From Kaistia sp. 32K (lineage in GTDB: Bacteria; Pseudomonadota; Alphaproteobacteria; Rhizobiales; Kaistiaceae), in NCBI RefSeq assembly GCF_016629525.1, contig NZ_AP024269.1, forward strand, positions 2,356,001 to 2,420,000: 64,000 nucleotides of DNA. Direction: 5' to 3'. The notes under the pieces were generated by a model. That model had not been told where the DNA came from. It saw only the letters and a list, made by a program, of their open reading frames with translations, and made no database searches. A program made the position numbers and the translations under genes. Below, in pieces: positions 8,367-16,060 of this stretch. Position 1 is the first letter of the stretch. Each line of letters starts with the position of its first letter.

Positions 8367-9080
8367 ATGACATCCACCTTGTCAGATCGCCGGCTCGCCG
8401 GCTATTCCGCCGCCTCGCGGACCGAGCCGCCGCGCCATCTCGGCCGCCGCTATGACCTCAGCGGCACCTTCCTGCCCGAGCCCGGCAACACCGTCGTCTG
8501 CCATCTGGTCGATGGCTCGCCGTCGCAGGCCGCCGTCCTCGAGGTCCGCCGCCGCATGCAGGCAATGCCGGACGCCGACCGGCTGGCCTTTACGCCGGTC
8601 TCCAGCCTGCACATGACCCTGTTCCAGGGCATCATCGAATATCGCCGCGACCTGCCCTATTGGCCGGCGGACGTCGCTCTCGATACCGAAATCGACGAGA
8701 TGACGCGGATCTATCTGGACCGTCTCAGCGGCTTTCGCGGCGCCGGGCCGTTTCAGGTCGAGGTCGTCGACGTCGTGCCGACCGGCCTCACCGTCGCCGG
8801 CGCCACCGAAGCGGATCGGCGCGTCATGAAGGCGTGGCGCGATGCCCTCGCGGGCCCGTTCGGCTACCGCCATCCCGATCACGACGACTACGTCTTCCAC
8901 GTGACGTTCGCCTATCTGATCGATTGGCTCGACAGCGACCGCCTGCCCGCCTGGGAGGCTCTGTTCGACGAGGCGCTCGCGCTGTTCGCCCGCGAGGCGC
9001 CGATCCTGGATCTCCGCCCGCCGGCCTTCTGCCGCTTCGCTGACATGAATCATTTCGAGGAATTGCTCGTCCTCGAATAG
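8367..9080 (+). CDS. DUF1868 / 2H-phosphoesterase-like protein
   Basis: 237 residues from the chosen ATG (the frame is open back to 8310). Two H-x-[ST] motifs typical of the 2H phosphoesterase superfamily are present: SLHMTLFQG and FHVTFAYLID. These point to a cyclic-phosphodiesterase or RNA-ligase-like fold, matching DUF1868. The start before MTSTLSDRRL is chosen because earlier residues look non-homologous; the ribosome site is poor for both. A 7-bp hairpin (GTTGCGG/CCGCAAC, 8331-8350) precedes the start. Substrate unknown. Confidence 0.8.
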   Translation: MTSTLSDRRLAGYSAASRTEPPRHLGRRYDLSGTFLPEPGNTVVCHLVDGSPSQAAVLEVRRRMQAMPDADRLAFTPVSSLHMTLFQGIIEYRRDLPYWPADVALDTEIDEMTRIYLDRLSGFRGAGPFQVEVVDVVPTGLTVAGATEADRRVMKAWRDALAGPFGYRHPDHDDYVFHVTFAYLIDWLDSDRLPAWEALFDEALALFAREAPILDLRPPAFCRFADMNHFEELLVLE

Positions 9081-9090
9081 GCAAGTCGCT

Positions 9091-9129
9091 CCGGGCGAGG
9101 GTGGGGCGGACGCCCCTGCCCTCGCCCGG
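9091..9129. terminator. Strong hairpin between convergent genes
   Basis: Outer arms CCGGGCGAGGG (9091-9101) and CCCTCGCCCGG (9119-9129) pair perfectly over 11 bp, with inner arms GGGGC/GCCCC. It lies between the ends of two convergent genes. There is no U-tract on either strand, so it may be a Rho-type stop or an mRNA end stabiliser. Confidence 0.45.
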
Positions 9130-9149
9130 AAAACTTCGTAAAACCGGCC

Positions 9150-10211
9150 TCAGGCCACGGTTTCGAGCGTCGGATAGTCGGTATAGCCCTTGGCGTCCGG
9201 GGTATAGAAGGTCGACGGATCGGGCTGGTTGAGCGGCGCGTCGAGCGAGAAGCGGCGCACGAGGTCCGGCGTCGCGATGTAGTTGCGCCCGAAGGCCACC
9301 GCATCGGCCGTGCCGCTGCTAATCAGACGCTCAGCGTCGGCCTTGCTCAGCCCCTCATTGGCGATGACGACGCCGCCGAAAGCGCGCTTGATCTCGGCGA
9401 GCAGGCTGTCCGGCCCCTCGCGCTCAATGACGAAGAGGAAGGCGATGCCGCGCTTCTTCAGCTCTTCCGCGATATAGGTAAACAGCGCGCGCGGATTGCT
9501 GTCGCCCATGTCATGGCTGTCGCCACGCGGGCGGAGATGCGCCGCGACGCGCTCCCGTCCCCAGACCGAAATCGCCGCGTCGACGATCTCCAACAAGAGA
9601 CGGGCGCGGTTCTCGATCGATCCGCCATAGCGGTCGGTGCGGCGGTTGGTGCTGTCCTGCAGGAACTGGTCGATCAGATAGCCATTGGCGCCATGCACGT
9701 CGACGCCGTCGAAGCCGGCCCGCTTGGCGTTCTCCGCGCCGCGGCGAAAATCCTCGACGATGCCGGGGATCTCGTCCGTCTCCAGCGCGCGCGGCACGAC
9801 ATAGGGTCGGACCGGGCGCAGCAGGCTGACATTACCGGCAGGCGCGATGGCGCTCGGCGCCACCGGCAGGTCGCCGCCGAGCAGCTCGGGATCGGAGATG
9901 CGGCCGACATGCCAGAGCTGCGAGACGATGCGTCCGCCCGCGTCGTGCACCGCCTTGGTGACGAGCTTCCAGCCCTCGACCTGCTCGTCCGACCAGAGGC
10001 CCGGCGTGCCGGTGTAGCCGACGCCCTGCGCCGTGACGCTGGTCGCTTCGGTGATGATCAGGCCGGCGGCCGCGCGCTGGGCGTAATACTCGGCCATCAG
10101 CGCATTCGGGATGCGCTCATCCCCTGCCCGGCTGCGCGTCAGCGGCGCCATGACAATGCGATTGGGCAGGTGGAGGGCACCGGCCTGGAGCGGTTCGAAG
10201 AGCACTGACAT
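9150..10211 (-). CDS. Old Yellow Enzyme family alkene reductase (NemA-like)
   Basis: 353-residue FMN-dependent ene-reductase of the OYE family, which uses NAD(P)H to reduce activated C=C bonds, nitroesters or maleimides. The catalytic pair H173/N176 in HGANGYLIDQFLQ and Y178 are present, as are PNRIVMAPLTRSRA at the N-terminus and AVAFGRNYIATPDLVRR at the FMN phosphate site. The start at MSVLFEPL is supported by AAGGGA about 10 bases upstream; the frame runs on to 10289. It is monocistronic, with an inverted repeat in its upstream region that may be an operator. Confidence 0.93.
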   Translation of the reverse strand: MSVLFEPLQAGALHLPNRIVMAPLTRSRAGDERIPNALMAEYYAQRAAAGLIITEATSVTAQGVGYTGTPGLWSDEQVEGWKLVTKAVHDAGGRIVSQLWHVGRISDPELLGGDLPVAPSAIAPAGNVSLLRPVRPYVVPRALETDEIPGIVEDFRRGAENAKRAGFDGVDVHGANGYLIDQFLQDSTNRRTDRYGGSIENRARLLLEIVDAAISVWGRERVAAHLRPRGDSHDMGDSNPRALFTYIAEELKKRGIAFLFVIEREGPDSLLAEIKRAFGGVVIANEGLSKADAERLISSGTADAVAFGRNYIATPDLVRRFSLDAPLNQPDPSTFYTPDAKGYTDYPTLETVA

Positions 10212-10241
10212 CGATCGGGAATCCCTTGTGGCGCGCGCCAA

Positions 10242-10262
10242 TTGGTTCGTCTTCCTGACCAA
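10242..10262. promoter_or_regulatory. Possible operator upstream of the OYE gene
   Basis: A short inverted repeat, TTGGT-N11-ACCAA, lies 31-51 bases before the OYE start codon. Position fits an operator, but the arms are only 5 bp and chance occurrence is possible. Confidence 0.3.
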
Positions 10263-10314
10263 ATATAGGCAGCGCCGGGAAAGCCGCAATCTCTACTGAA
10301 CGACTCGGGTAAAC

Positions 10315-10740
10315 TTAAAGCTGGAAGGCGTGGCGAGGCCTGCGGAACTCGCCGCGCACGCTGCCGATGCCGAGCTCGAAGCTGTCGGCGATGCGGTTGG
10401 CGCGATCGATGAAGATCGCCGCACCCTCGGGCGGCATGATCTCCGACGCCGTGGCGCGGAACAGCGCCAGCCAGCGGTCGAAATGCTCCGCCTCGATTGG
10501 CAGGCGCAGATGCTTCTGCATCGGCCGGCCCTGGTAGCGGCCGGTGCGCAGCACGACGTTCGACCAGAAGGCGCAGAGCTTGTCGAGGTGCTCGGGCCAG
10601 TCGTCGACCTGCGCCTCGAAGACGGGGCCGATCAGCTCGTCGCGGCGAACGCGGTCATAGAAGGTGTGCACGAGCGCCTTGATCGACGCCTCGTCGACGC
10701 CGGGAATGGCCACTCCAAATCCGCTGCTCTCGCCGGCCAT
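10315..10740 (-). CDS. Group III truncated hemoglobin
   Basis: 141-residue single-domain globin. The frame includes GVDEASIKALVHTFYDRVRRD, FWSNVVLRTGRYQGRPMQKHLRLPIEAEHFDRW (split here only by description; proximal His in the HLRLP/EHFDRWLALF segment) and a C-terminal helix, as in group III trHbs. Likely binds heme and O2 or NO in the cytosol; role inferred. The start at 10740 has GGAG 7 bases upstream, whereas the frame stays open to 10968 with no homology. It is divergent from rimO with a 256-base gap in which no other feature was recognised. Confidence 0.88.
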   Translation of the reverse strand: MAGESSGFGVAIPGVDEASIKALVHTFYDRVRRDELIGPVFEAQVDDWPEHLDKLCAFWSNVVLRTGRYQGRPMQKHLRLPIEAEHFDRWLALFRATASEIMPPEGAAIFIDRANRIADSFELGIGSVRGEFRRPRHAFQL

Positions 10741-10996
10741 CCTGATCTCCACTGCGTCCGAACCACCCTCAGCTAGGCGGTGGGCCGCGCCCCGACAAGC
10801 CCGCGTGACAAGCAGCCGCAAGCTTTGCCAAGGATTCCATTGACAGAAACGGGTCTCTCCGACAGATAGGCGGCGAGAAATAGAACAATGAAAAGGTAGC
10901 CCGTCCCGTCGACCTGACCGCGCATATAAGCGCGGCGCGCCTGACGCCCGTCGCACCGGACCAGCCACCGATCAACCAATACCGAGACATGTCCGC

Positions 10997-12313
10997 ATGA
11001 ACAGCGAAGCGCCGCGCATTTCCTTTGTCAGCCTCGGCTGTCCCAAGGCTCTGGTCGATTCCGAGCGGATCCTGACGCATCTGCGCGCCGAGGGCTACGA
11101 GCTCTCGCGCCACCATGACGGCGCCGACGTCGTCATCGTCAACACCTGCGGCTTCCTCGACAGCGCCAAGGCGGAGTCGCTGGAAGCCATCGGCACGGCG
11201 ATGAAGGAGAACGGCAAGGTCATCGTCACTGGCTGCATGGGCGCCGAGCCCGAGCAGATCCGCGAAGCCTTCCCGAACGTGCTGGCGATCACCGGCCCGC
11301 AGCAATATGAGAGCGTGCTCGGCGCGGTGCATACCGCCGTGCCGCCGGCGCACGACCCGTTCGTCGATCTCGTGCCGCCGCAGGGCATCAAGCTGACGCC
11401 GCGCCACTACGCCTATCTGAAGATCTCGGAAGGCTGCAACAACCGCTGCTCGTTCTGCATCATCCCGAAGCTGCGCGGCGACCTGGTCAGCCGCCCGGCC
11501 GGCGACGTGCTGCGCGAGGCGGAGCGGCTGGTGAAGGCCGGCGTCAAGGAGCTGCTCGTCATCTCGCAGGATACGAGCGCCTATGGCGTCGACATCAAGT
11601 ACGAGGCGAGCAAGTGGCGCGACCGCGAGGTGCGTGCAAAATTCCTCGACCTGTCGCAGGCGCTCGGCGAGCTCGGCGCCTGGGTGCGCATGCACTATGT
11701 CTACCCCTACCCGCATGTCGACCAGGTCGTCGAGCTGATGGCCGAGGGCAAGATCCTTCCCTATATCGACATCCCGTTCCAGCACGCGAGCCCCAACGTC
11801 CTGAAGGCGATGCGCCGCCCGGGCAACCAGGTGAAGACCGCCGACCGCATCCACAAATGGCGCGAGATCTGCCCGGATCTCGCCGTGCGATCGACCTTCA
11901 TCGTCGGCTTCCCCGGCGAGACGGACGAGGATTTCGAGTTCCTGCTGGAATGGCTTGATGATGTGAAGCTCGACCGCGTCGGCTGCTTCAAGTTCGAGCC
12001 GGTCGAGGGCGCGCCGGCGAACGAGCTGGCCAATCCGGTGCCGGAAGAGGTCAAGGAAATCCGCTGGCACCGCTTCATGAAGCGCCAGCAGGAGATCAGC
12101 GCCAAGCGGCTCGCCAAGAAGGTCGGCCGCCGCATCCCGGTGATCATCGACGAGACCACCGGCCTCAGCGCCAAGGGCCGCACCGTCTGGGACGCGCCGG
12201 AGATCGACGGTTCGATCCACCTGACCTCGCGCCGCCCGATGCGCGTCGGCGAGATCTACACGGCGAAGGTCGAGAGCGCCGACGCCTACGACCTGCACGG
12301 CGTGGTGGTCTGA
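10997..12313 (+). CDS. rimO: Ribosomal protein S12 methylthiotransferase
   Basis: 438-residue radical SAM enzyme that adds a methylthio group to an aspartate of ribosomal protein S12. The N-terminal UPF0004 domain has its cluster cysteines C15, C51 and C80 ([33 protein letters not shown]). The radical SAM motif CNNRCSFC has C147, C151 and C154. A TRAM-like C-terminal part (from about residue 375) ends the protein. Length and order match RimO rather than MiaB. It stands alone and faces the anti-sigma gene across a repeat-rich gap. Confidence 0.96.
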   Translation: MNSEAPRISFVSLGCPKALVDSERILTHLRAEGYELSRHHDGADVVIVNTCGFLDSAKAESLEAIGTAMKENGKVIVTGCMGAEPEQIREAFPNVLAITGPQQYESVLGAVHTAVPPAHDPFVDLVPPQGIKLTPRHYAYLKISEGCNNRCSFCIIPKLRGDLVSRPAGDVLREAERLVKAGVKELLVISQDTSAYGVDIKYEASKWRDREVRAKFLDLSQALGELGAWVRMHYVYPYPHVDQVVELMAEGKILPYIDIPFQHASPNVLKAMRRPGNQVKTADRIHKWREICPDLAVRSTFIVGFPGETDEDFEFLLEWLDDVKLDRVGCFKFEPVEGAPANELANPVPEEVKEIRWHRFMKRQQEISAKRLAKKVGRRIPVIIDETTGLSAKGRTVWDAPEIDGSIHLTSRRPMRVGEIYTAKVESADAYDLHGVVV

Positions 12314-12347
12314 GGTAGCGGTCGGTCTGAAGGTAGCCGGCCCTTCC

Positions 12348-12604
12348 CCTCTCCCTGAGGTGACCTTTGCAGAACACCGAAGGTCGCCATGCGGTCCAAG
12401 ACCTAAGGGCACGGCACCGTCACCCCGGCGGAGGCCGGGGCCCATGAACACCGGCCGAGAAAACTTGGCCCAGCCTTATCGACCACTGGCCGGCGTGTAT
12501 GGATCCCGGCCTTCGCCGGGATGACGACGGAGGGTGGCACGCTCCATCTTCGAGCCACCGAAGTATGTGGGATGGTGTTCTGCAAAGGTCACCTCAGGGA
12601 GAGG
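12348..12604. repeat. MITE-like composite element with 31-bp terminal inverted repeats
   Basis: Perfect 31-bp inverted repeats lie at 12348-12378 and 12574-12604 (inner ends reading CTTTGCAGAACACC and its complement). They enclose the second copy of the 126-bp palindromic repeat (12416-12541). The whole fills the gap between rimO and the anti-sigma gene and has no coding capacity. It looks like a non-autonomous mobile or REP-type composite. Confidence 0.75.
12416..12541. repeat. 126-bp palindromic intergenic repeat, copy 2
   Basis: Same length and orientation as the copy at 968-1093, with differences mainly in the centre. The right-hand hairpin TCCCGGCCTTCGCCGGGA is identical. Confidence 0.85.
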
Positions 12605-12629
12605 TGAAGTGCGGCCCTGCCCCCGCCCC

Positions 12630-13484
12630 TCAGCCGGCAACCTTCTCTGCCAGCGCCTGCAGCCGCTCGGCCGGCGCGCGGCCGATCAAGAGGCGAGCCT
12701 GGCCGCCGGAGGCCCAATGGACGATCGTGAATCCGTCCAGCTCCTCCGTCGTCGGCGGTATCTCGGCCTTGTCGGGATTGGCGATCACGCAATAGGCGAT
12801 CGGCCCATGCTCGGGGTCGAGAAACGCCATCTGCACCAGCGGCTTGCCCCGGAAATCGAACAGCTGCGCCCCGCGGAACGACAGGCCCGGAAAGGCGTCC
12901 GGCGCGGAGGCGAGATCCACGCCCACCTTCTTGGAGGCGAGGCTCAGCTCGGCCGCCGCGCGCTCCGGCGTCGGCGCCAGCGCCAGCGTCTCGGGGGTCG
13001 TCAGCGACCAGTATTCGGCGACCGCCTGTCGCCAGTCCTCGACCGGGGCGGGCTCCCTCACCTGCTGCGCTTGCTCGATCGGCTGCGCCTGCTGCGCCGG
13101 CGGCGACGCGGCATGGCCGCGAATGAACTCGTTGGCGATGCCGCCGAGCAGGAACAGCGCGATCGCCGCCGCAACCATCTGCCGCGGGCTGAGCGCCGCC
13201 TGCGGCCACATCCGCCGCAGCGGCACGACGTTGCCGGCCTCGTGCTGGGCGACGGCCTGCGCCAGGATGTTGTCGAGCCGCGCCTTCGGCGCCTGCGACT
13301 TCAGGGCATCCAGCGCCGGGGAAATGCCCGCGCCGCCGCGTTCCAGGAAAGCCAGGCGGCCGGCGAGCTCCGCCTCTGCGTCGAGGCGGGCCTCCAGGGC
13401 GGCGCGATCGCGATTGTCCAGCTCGCCGTCGAGATAGGCGACCAGGATGGAATCGTCGGGATGGGTGGAGATCTCAGCCATCAT
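12630..13484 (-). CDS. Anti-sigma factor, single-span membrane protein
   Basis: 284 residues. The N-terminal cytoplasmic part (1-95) resembles anti-sigma domains (DDSILVAYLDGELDNRDRAALEARL). One membrane span lies near residues 103-117 (MVAAAIALFLLGG), then a Pro/Gln/Ala linker and a periplasmic domain of about 150 residues. The HxxxCxxC zinc motif of ZAS anti-sigmas is absent. Its start overlaps the end of the ECF sigma gene by 11 bases, so it is translated together with the sigma factor it presumably holds at the membrane. The signal sensed is unknown. Confidence 0.85.
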   Translation of the reverse strand: MMAEISTHPDDSILVAYLDGELDNRDRAALEARLDAEAELAGRLAFLERGGAGISPALDALKSQAPKARLDNILAQAVAQHEAGNVVPLRRMWPQAALSPRQMVAAAIALFLLGGIANEFIRGHAASPPAQQAQPIEQAQQVREPAPVEDWRQAVAEYWSLTTPETLALAPTPERAAAELSLASKKVGVDLASAPDAFPGLSFRGAQLFDFRGKPLVQMAFLDPEHGPIAYCVIANPDKAEIPPTTEELDGFTIVHWASGGQARLLIGRAPAERLQALAEKVAG

Positions 13485-14013
13485 CCCCTCGCCTGTCGTC
13501 CGGGGTCGCCGGCCTGGTGTCGCCCGCGAGCGGGCTCAGTTTTTCACGGATGGCGGCAAGCCGGCTCATGATGGTTCCAATCGGCACGCCGAGATGTTCA
13601 GCCGCCTCGCGGTAGGAGTATCCTTCCGCGTAGACGAGCAGGACGGTTTCCCGCTGTGCCTCGGCCAGCCGTCCTATCTCGCTTAACACCTGAGCGGCGA
13701 GAATATTCGATTCCATCGCCGGCCCGCCCTCAAAAACGAGGGCGATCTCCGCATCGACGACGCCGCTGCCCCGCCGGACCCGTTGCGACCTGAGCTCGTT
13801 GATCCAGATCGAGCGCTCGATCGAGAAGAGCCAGCGGTCGAGCCGCGTCTCCGGCGCGAACTGGTGGGCCCGCTCCAGCGCGCGAACGCAGGTGGCCTGC
13901 ACGAGGTCCTCCGCCGTATCGCGATTGCGCGACAAGACCAAGCCATAGCGCCACAGCGCCTCCAGATGAAGCGCCAGGCCTTGCTTCACAGCATCGTTAC
14001 CGGTTCTGGACAT
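13474..14013 (-). CDS. ECF sigma factor (RpoE-like)
   Basis: 179-residue sigma-70 family protein with only regions 2 and 4. Region 2 covers about residues 12-80 (LEALWRYGLVLSRNRDTAEDLVQATCVRALERA; RLDRWLFSIERSIWINELRS) and region 4 about 110-165 (RETVLLVYAEGYSYREAAEHLGVPIGTIMSRL, helix-turn-helix). It directs RNA polymerase to its own promoter class. It overlaps the anti-sigma gene and is divergent from three exported-protein genes that share upstream sequence blocks. The first of those blocks lies partly inside the start of this gene. The ECF subgroup was not determined. Confidence 0.93.
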   Translation of the reverse strand: MSRTGNDAVKQGLALHLEALWRYGLVLSRNRDTAEDLVQATCVRALERAHQFAPETRLDRWLFSIERSIWINELRSQRVRRGSGVVDAEIALVFEGGPAMESNILAAQVLSEIGRLAEAQRETVLLVYAEGYSYREAAEHLGVPIGTIMSRLAAIREKLSPLAGDTRPATPDDRRGDDG

Positions 14014-14027
14014 GGGGAAACGAATAG
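13994..14027 (+). promoter_or_regulatory. Putative ECF-sigma promoter of first TPR gene
   Basis: TCGTTACC at 13994-14001 and CGAATAGGGCTCC at 14021-14033 resemble blocks before the next two genes. The spacing is a base or two shorter than in the other copies and longer than the usual ECF 16-17 spacer, so the exact -35/-10 assignment is uncertain. Confidence 0.4.
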
Positions 14028-14097
14028 GGCTCCCGCCCCTGCTGTTCTTGCCGCGACTCTCGTCTCAGAGGCGAGAGGAAACCAGTCGGAGGCTCCG

Positions 14098-14775
14098 ATG
14101 ACAACCATGTTCGAAAAGACGACGCGATCCGTCCTCACGATCGCATTCATTGGCCTGCTCGCCTCGACCGGCGCAGCCCTCGCTTCGAGCGGTGGTGGCG
14201 GCGGGGGCGGCGGCGGAAGCAGCGGCGGTGGAGGTAGCAGTAGCAGCAGCAGCGGCGGCATGGGCGGTGGCGGCGGCGGCATGGGCGGCGGCAGCAGCAG
14301 TAGCAGCAGCAGCGGCGGCAACAGCCACTTCATGCCGAGCAACCAGGTCTGCAAGCGCGGCCTCGTCTTCAGCCAGCGCGTCCAGCACTGCGTCAAGGCA
14401 AGGTCGAGCGGCCTGACCGATCAGGAGCTGTTCCAGCAGGGACGGCAGCTGGCGCTCGCCGGCTATCATGACAACGCCCTCGACGTTCTCGACGCCGTCC
14501 AGAACAAGCAGGACGCGATGGTGCTGACCTATATCGGCTACAGCCACCGCAAGAAGGGCGATACCGACCTCGGCATCGGTTACTACAAGCAGGCGCTGGC
14601 CATCGATCCGAACAACGTCAACACCCATGAATATCTCGGTGAAGGCTATGTCAGCATCGGGCGCATCCAGCTCGCCAAGGATGAGCTGGTCATCGTCCAG
14701 AAGCTCTGCGGCAACACGACCTGCGAGCAATTCGAAGATCTCGAGGCCGCCGTCGCCGGCAGGCCGGCCGAATAA
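14098..14775 (+). CDS. Exported Gly/Ser-rich TPR protein, paralogue 1
   Basis: 225 residues. An N-terminal signal peptide (about 8-29, SVLTIAFIGLLASTGAALA) is followed by a Gly/Ser-only stretch to about residue 75 with almost no other residues. Then comes a short cysteine module CKRGLVFSQRVQHC and two TPR-like repeats (about 110-190, DAMVLTYIGYSHRKKGD; YYKQALAIDPNNVNTHEYLGEGY), ending with KLCGNTTCEQFEDLEAAV. The paired cysteines suit disulfides in the periplasm. GGAGG lies 5 bases before the start. Divergent from the ECF sigma gene and followed by a close paralogue. Function unknown; probably an effector of the sigma factor. Confidence 0.8.
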   Translation: MTTMFEKTTRSVLTIAFIGLLASTGAALASSGGGGGGGGGSSGGGGSSSSSSGGMGGGGGGMGGGSSSSSSSGGNSHFMPSNQVCKRGLVFSQRVQHCVKARSSGLTDQELFQQGRQLALAGYHDNALDVLDAVQNKQDAMVLTYIGYSHRKKGDTDLGIGYYKQALAIDPNNVNTHEYLGEGYVSIGRIQLAKDELVIVQKLCGNTTCEQFEDLEAAVAGRPAE

Positions 14776-14864
14776 GCCGGCAGGGGCCCGTCCGCTCTCC
14801 GGCGGACCCACCAGGGCGCCGGTGGCGTCAATCCAGACGCCGCCGGCAGGCCATCATCCCCTCT

Positions 14865-14907
14865 TCACCACTTCGTGATCGACGTCCAGCCTGCCGCCGT
14901 CGAATAG
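14865..14907 (+). promoter_or_regulatory. Putative ECF-sigma promoter of second TPR gene
   Basis: TCACCACTTCGTGA at 14865-14878 and GTCGAATAG at 14899-14907. The first block is identical before the third gene, and CGAATAGGGCTCC is identical before the first gene. It ends about 50 bases before the start codon. Confidence 0.45.
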
Positions 14908-14959
14908 GGCTCCACCTATGAACGTTTGTACGTCGCGACAACCATACAGGGAAACGACG

Positions 14960-15541
14960 ATGTTCCAATCTCGCTTCGACAAGACCGCGCGCGCCACGCT
15001 GGCCGTTGCTTTCGTCGGGCTGCTCGGCCTCGGGGCCGCCATGCCCGCGCTCGCCGCCAGCGGTGGCGGTGGCGGCGGTGGCGGCAGCGGCTCTTCCGGC
15101 AGCGCACCGCCGAAATGCCGGCAGGGCCTCGTCTGGGACCAGAAGGTGGGGCGCTGCGTACGGGCCCAGTCCAGCAATGTCCCTGACAAGGAGTTGCTGC
15201 AGCAGGGCCGCGCCCTCGCGCTGGCCGGCTACTATGACGACGCGCTGATCGTGCTCGACGCGGTCAAGAACAAGCAGGACGCGATGGTGCTGACCTATAT
15301 CGGCTACAGCCACCGCAAGAAGGGCAATACCGACGTCGGCATCGACTATTACAAGCAGGCGCTGGCGATCGAGCCCGACAACCTCAACACGCATGAATAT
15401 CTCGGCGAGGGCTATGCCAGCGCCGGACGGATGGAGCTCGCCAAGCAAGAGCTGGTCATCGTCGAGAAGCTCTGCGGCAACACGACCTGCGAGCAATATG
15501 AAGATCTCGCGGCCGCGGTCGCCGGCAAGCCGACCGAATAA
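14960..15541 (+). CDS. Exported Gly-rich TPR protein, paralogue 2
   Basis: 193 residues, a tandem paralogue of the gene before it. A signal peptide (to about residue 33, AVAFVGLLGLGAAMPALA) leads to a much shorter Gly/Ser stretch. The cysteine module CRQGLVWDQKVGRC, two TPR-like repeats and the KLCGNTTCEQYEDL end follow. The start is set before MFQSRFDK with AGGGAAA 5-8 bases upstream; the frame is open to 14918. The TPR part shares a run of 59 identical bases with paralogue 1, far above the rest of the gene. Function unknown. Confidence 0.8.
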   Translation: MFQSRFDKTARATLAVAFVGLLGLGAAMPALAASGGGGGGGGSGSSGSAPPKCRQGLVWDQKVGRCVRAQSSNVPDKELLQQGRALALAGYYDDALIVLDAVKNKQDAMVLTYIGYSHRKKGNTDVGIDYYKQALAIEPDNLNTHEYLGEGYASAGRMELAKQELVIVEKLCGNTTCEQYEDLAAAVAGKPTE

Positions 15542-15590
15542 TCACGGAAACGAACCGGCGGCATCTATATTGAGGCCGCCGGCTCGGCCG

Positions 15591-15634
15591 TCACCACTTC
15601 GTGACCCGCGTTACATCTTCTGGATGTCGAATAG
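15591..15634 (+). promoter_or_regulatory. Putative ECF-sigma promoter of third exported gene
   Basis: TCACCACTTCGTGA at 15591-15604 and GTCGAATAG at 15626-15634, as before the second gene but with one extra base of spacing. Located 54-97 bases before the start codon. Confidence 0.45.
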
Positions 15635-15687
15635 TGCGCGCGCAAGGAATAGCTTCGTATCGGCATCACGCCGACGGAGAGATACCG

Positions 15688-15975
15688 ATGACCTCGGTAG
15701 CAACCACCGTTCCGCTCGCGATCGCCTGCATCGGGCTGATCAGCCTGGCCGCCGCGGATCCGGCCTTCGGGGCCTGCGGCAGCCATAGAAGGGTGAGCCA
15801 TGCGCGCATGCCGCCATGCAGCGATCAACAGGTCTGGGACACCGAGTACCAACGCTGCCTGTCCGTCAGCGCGAAGGGGCCTCCGGATCAGGAAGCCTGG
15901 CCGCGCGGGTCGAGCTGGGGGAACAACTACGGCAGCAGCTTCGGCGCCGGACAGATCATGCCGAACGCGCAGTAG
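15688..15975 (+). CDS. Small exported protein related to the TPR paralogues' cysteine module
   Basis: 95 residues with a signal peptide ending near AAADPAFG and then four cysteines. The segment CSDQQVWDTEYQRCLSV matches the cysteine module CRQGLVWDQKVGRCV of the preceding gene, and SAKGPPDQE matches the following SSNVPDKE, but the TPR part is missing. The C-terminus is Gly/Ser/Asn-rich. GGAGA is 7 bases before the start. It is either a truncated paralogue or a free-standing version of the module. It shares the upstream blocks of the other two genes, so probably the same regulon. Confidence 0.7.
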   Translation: MTSVATTVPLAIACIGLISLAAADPAFGACGSHRRVSHARMPPCSDQQVWDTEYQRCLSVSAKGPPDQEAWPRGSSWGNNYGSSFGAGQIMPNAQ

Positions 15976-16060
15976 ATCCGCGCCGCGCCGGCGACCGGTC
16001 CGACCGGCGGAAGCCAGGCTCCGGTCCTGAAAGAAATGCCTTCGCATGGAGACAATTGGC

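Noticed and set aside
13986..14396. Minus-strand frame rich in Leu/Pro opposite the Gly/Ser tract
   Set aside because: Its composition is just the complement of GGC/AGC repeats; no signal or domain.
14098..14775. PE-PGRS-like or silk-like glycine-rich surface protein
   Set aside because: The Gly/Ser part is a linker between a signal peptide and a TPR domain, and the paralogue has much less of it.
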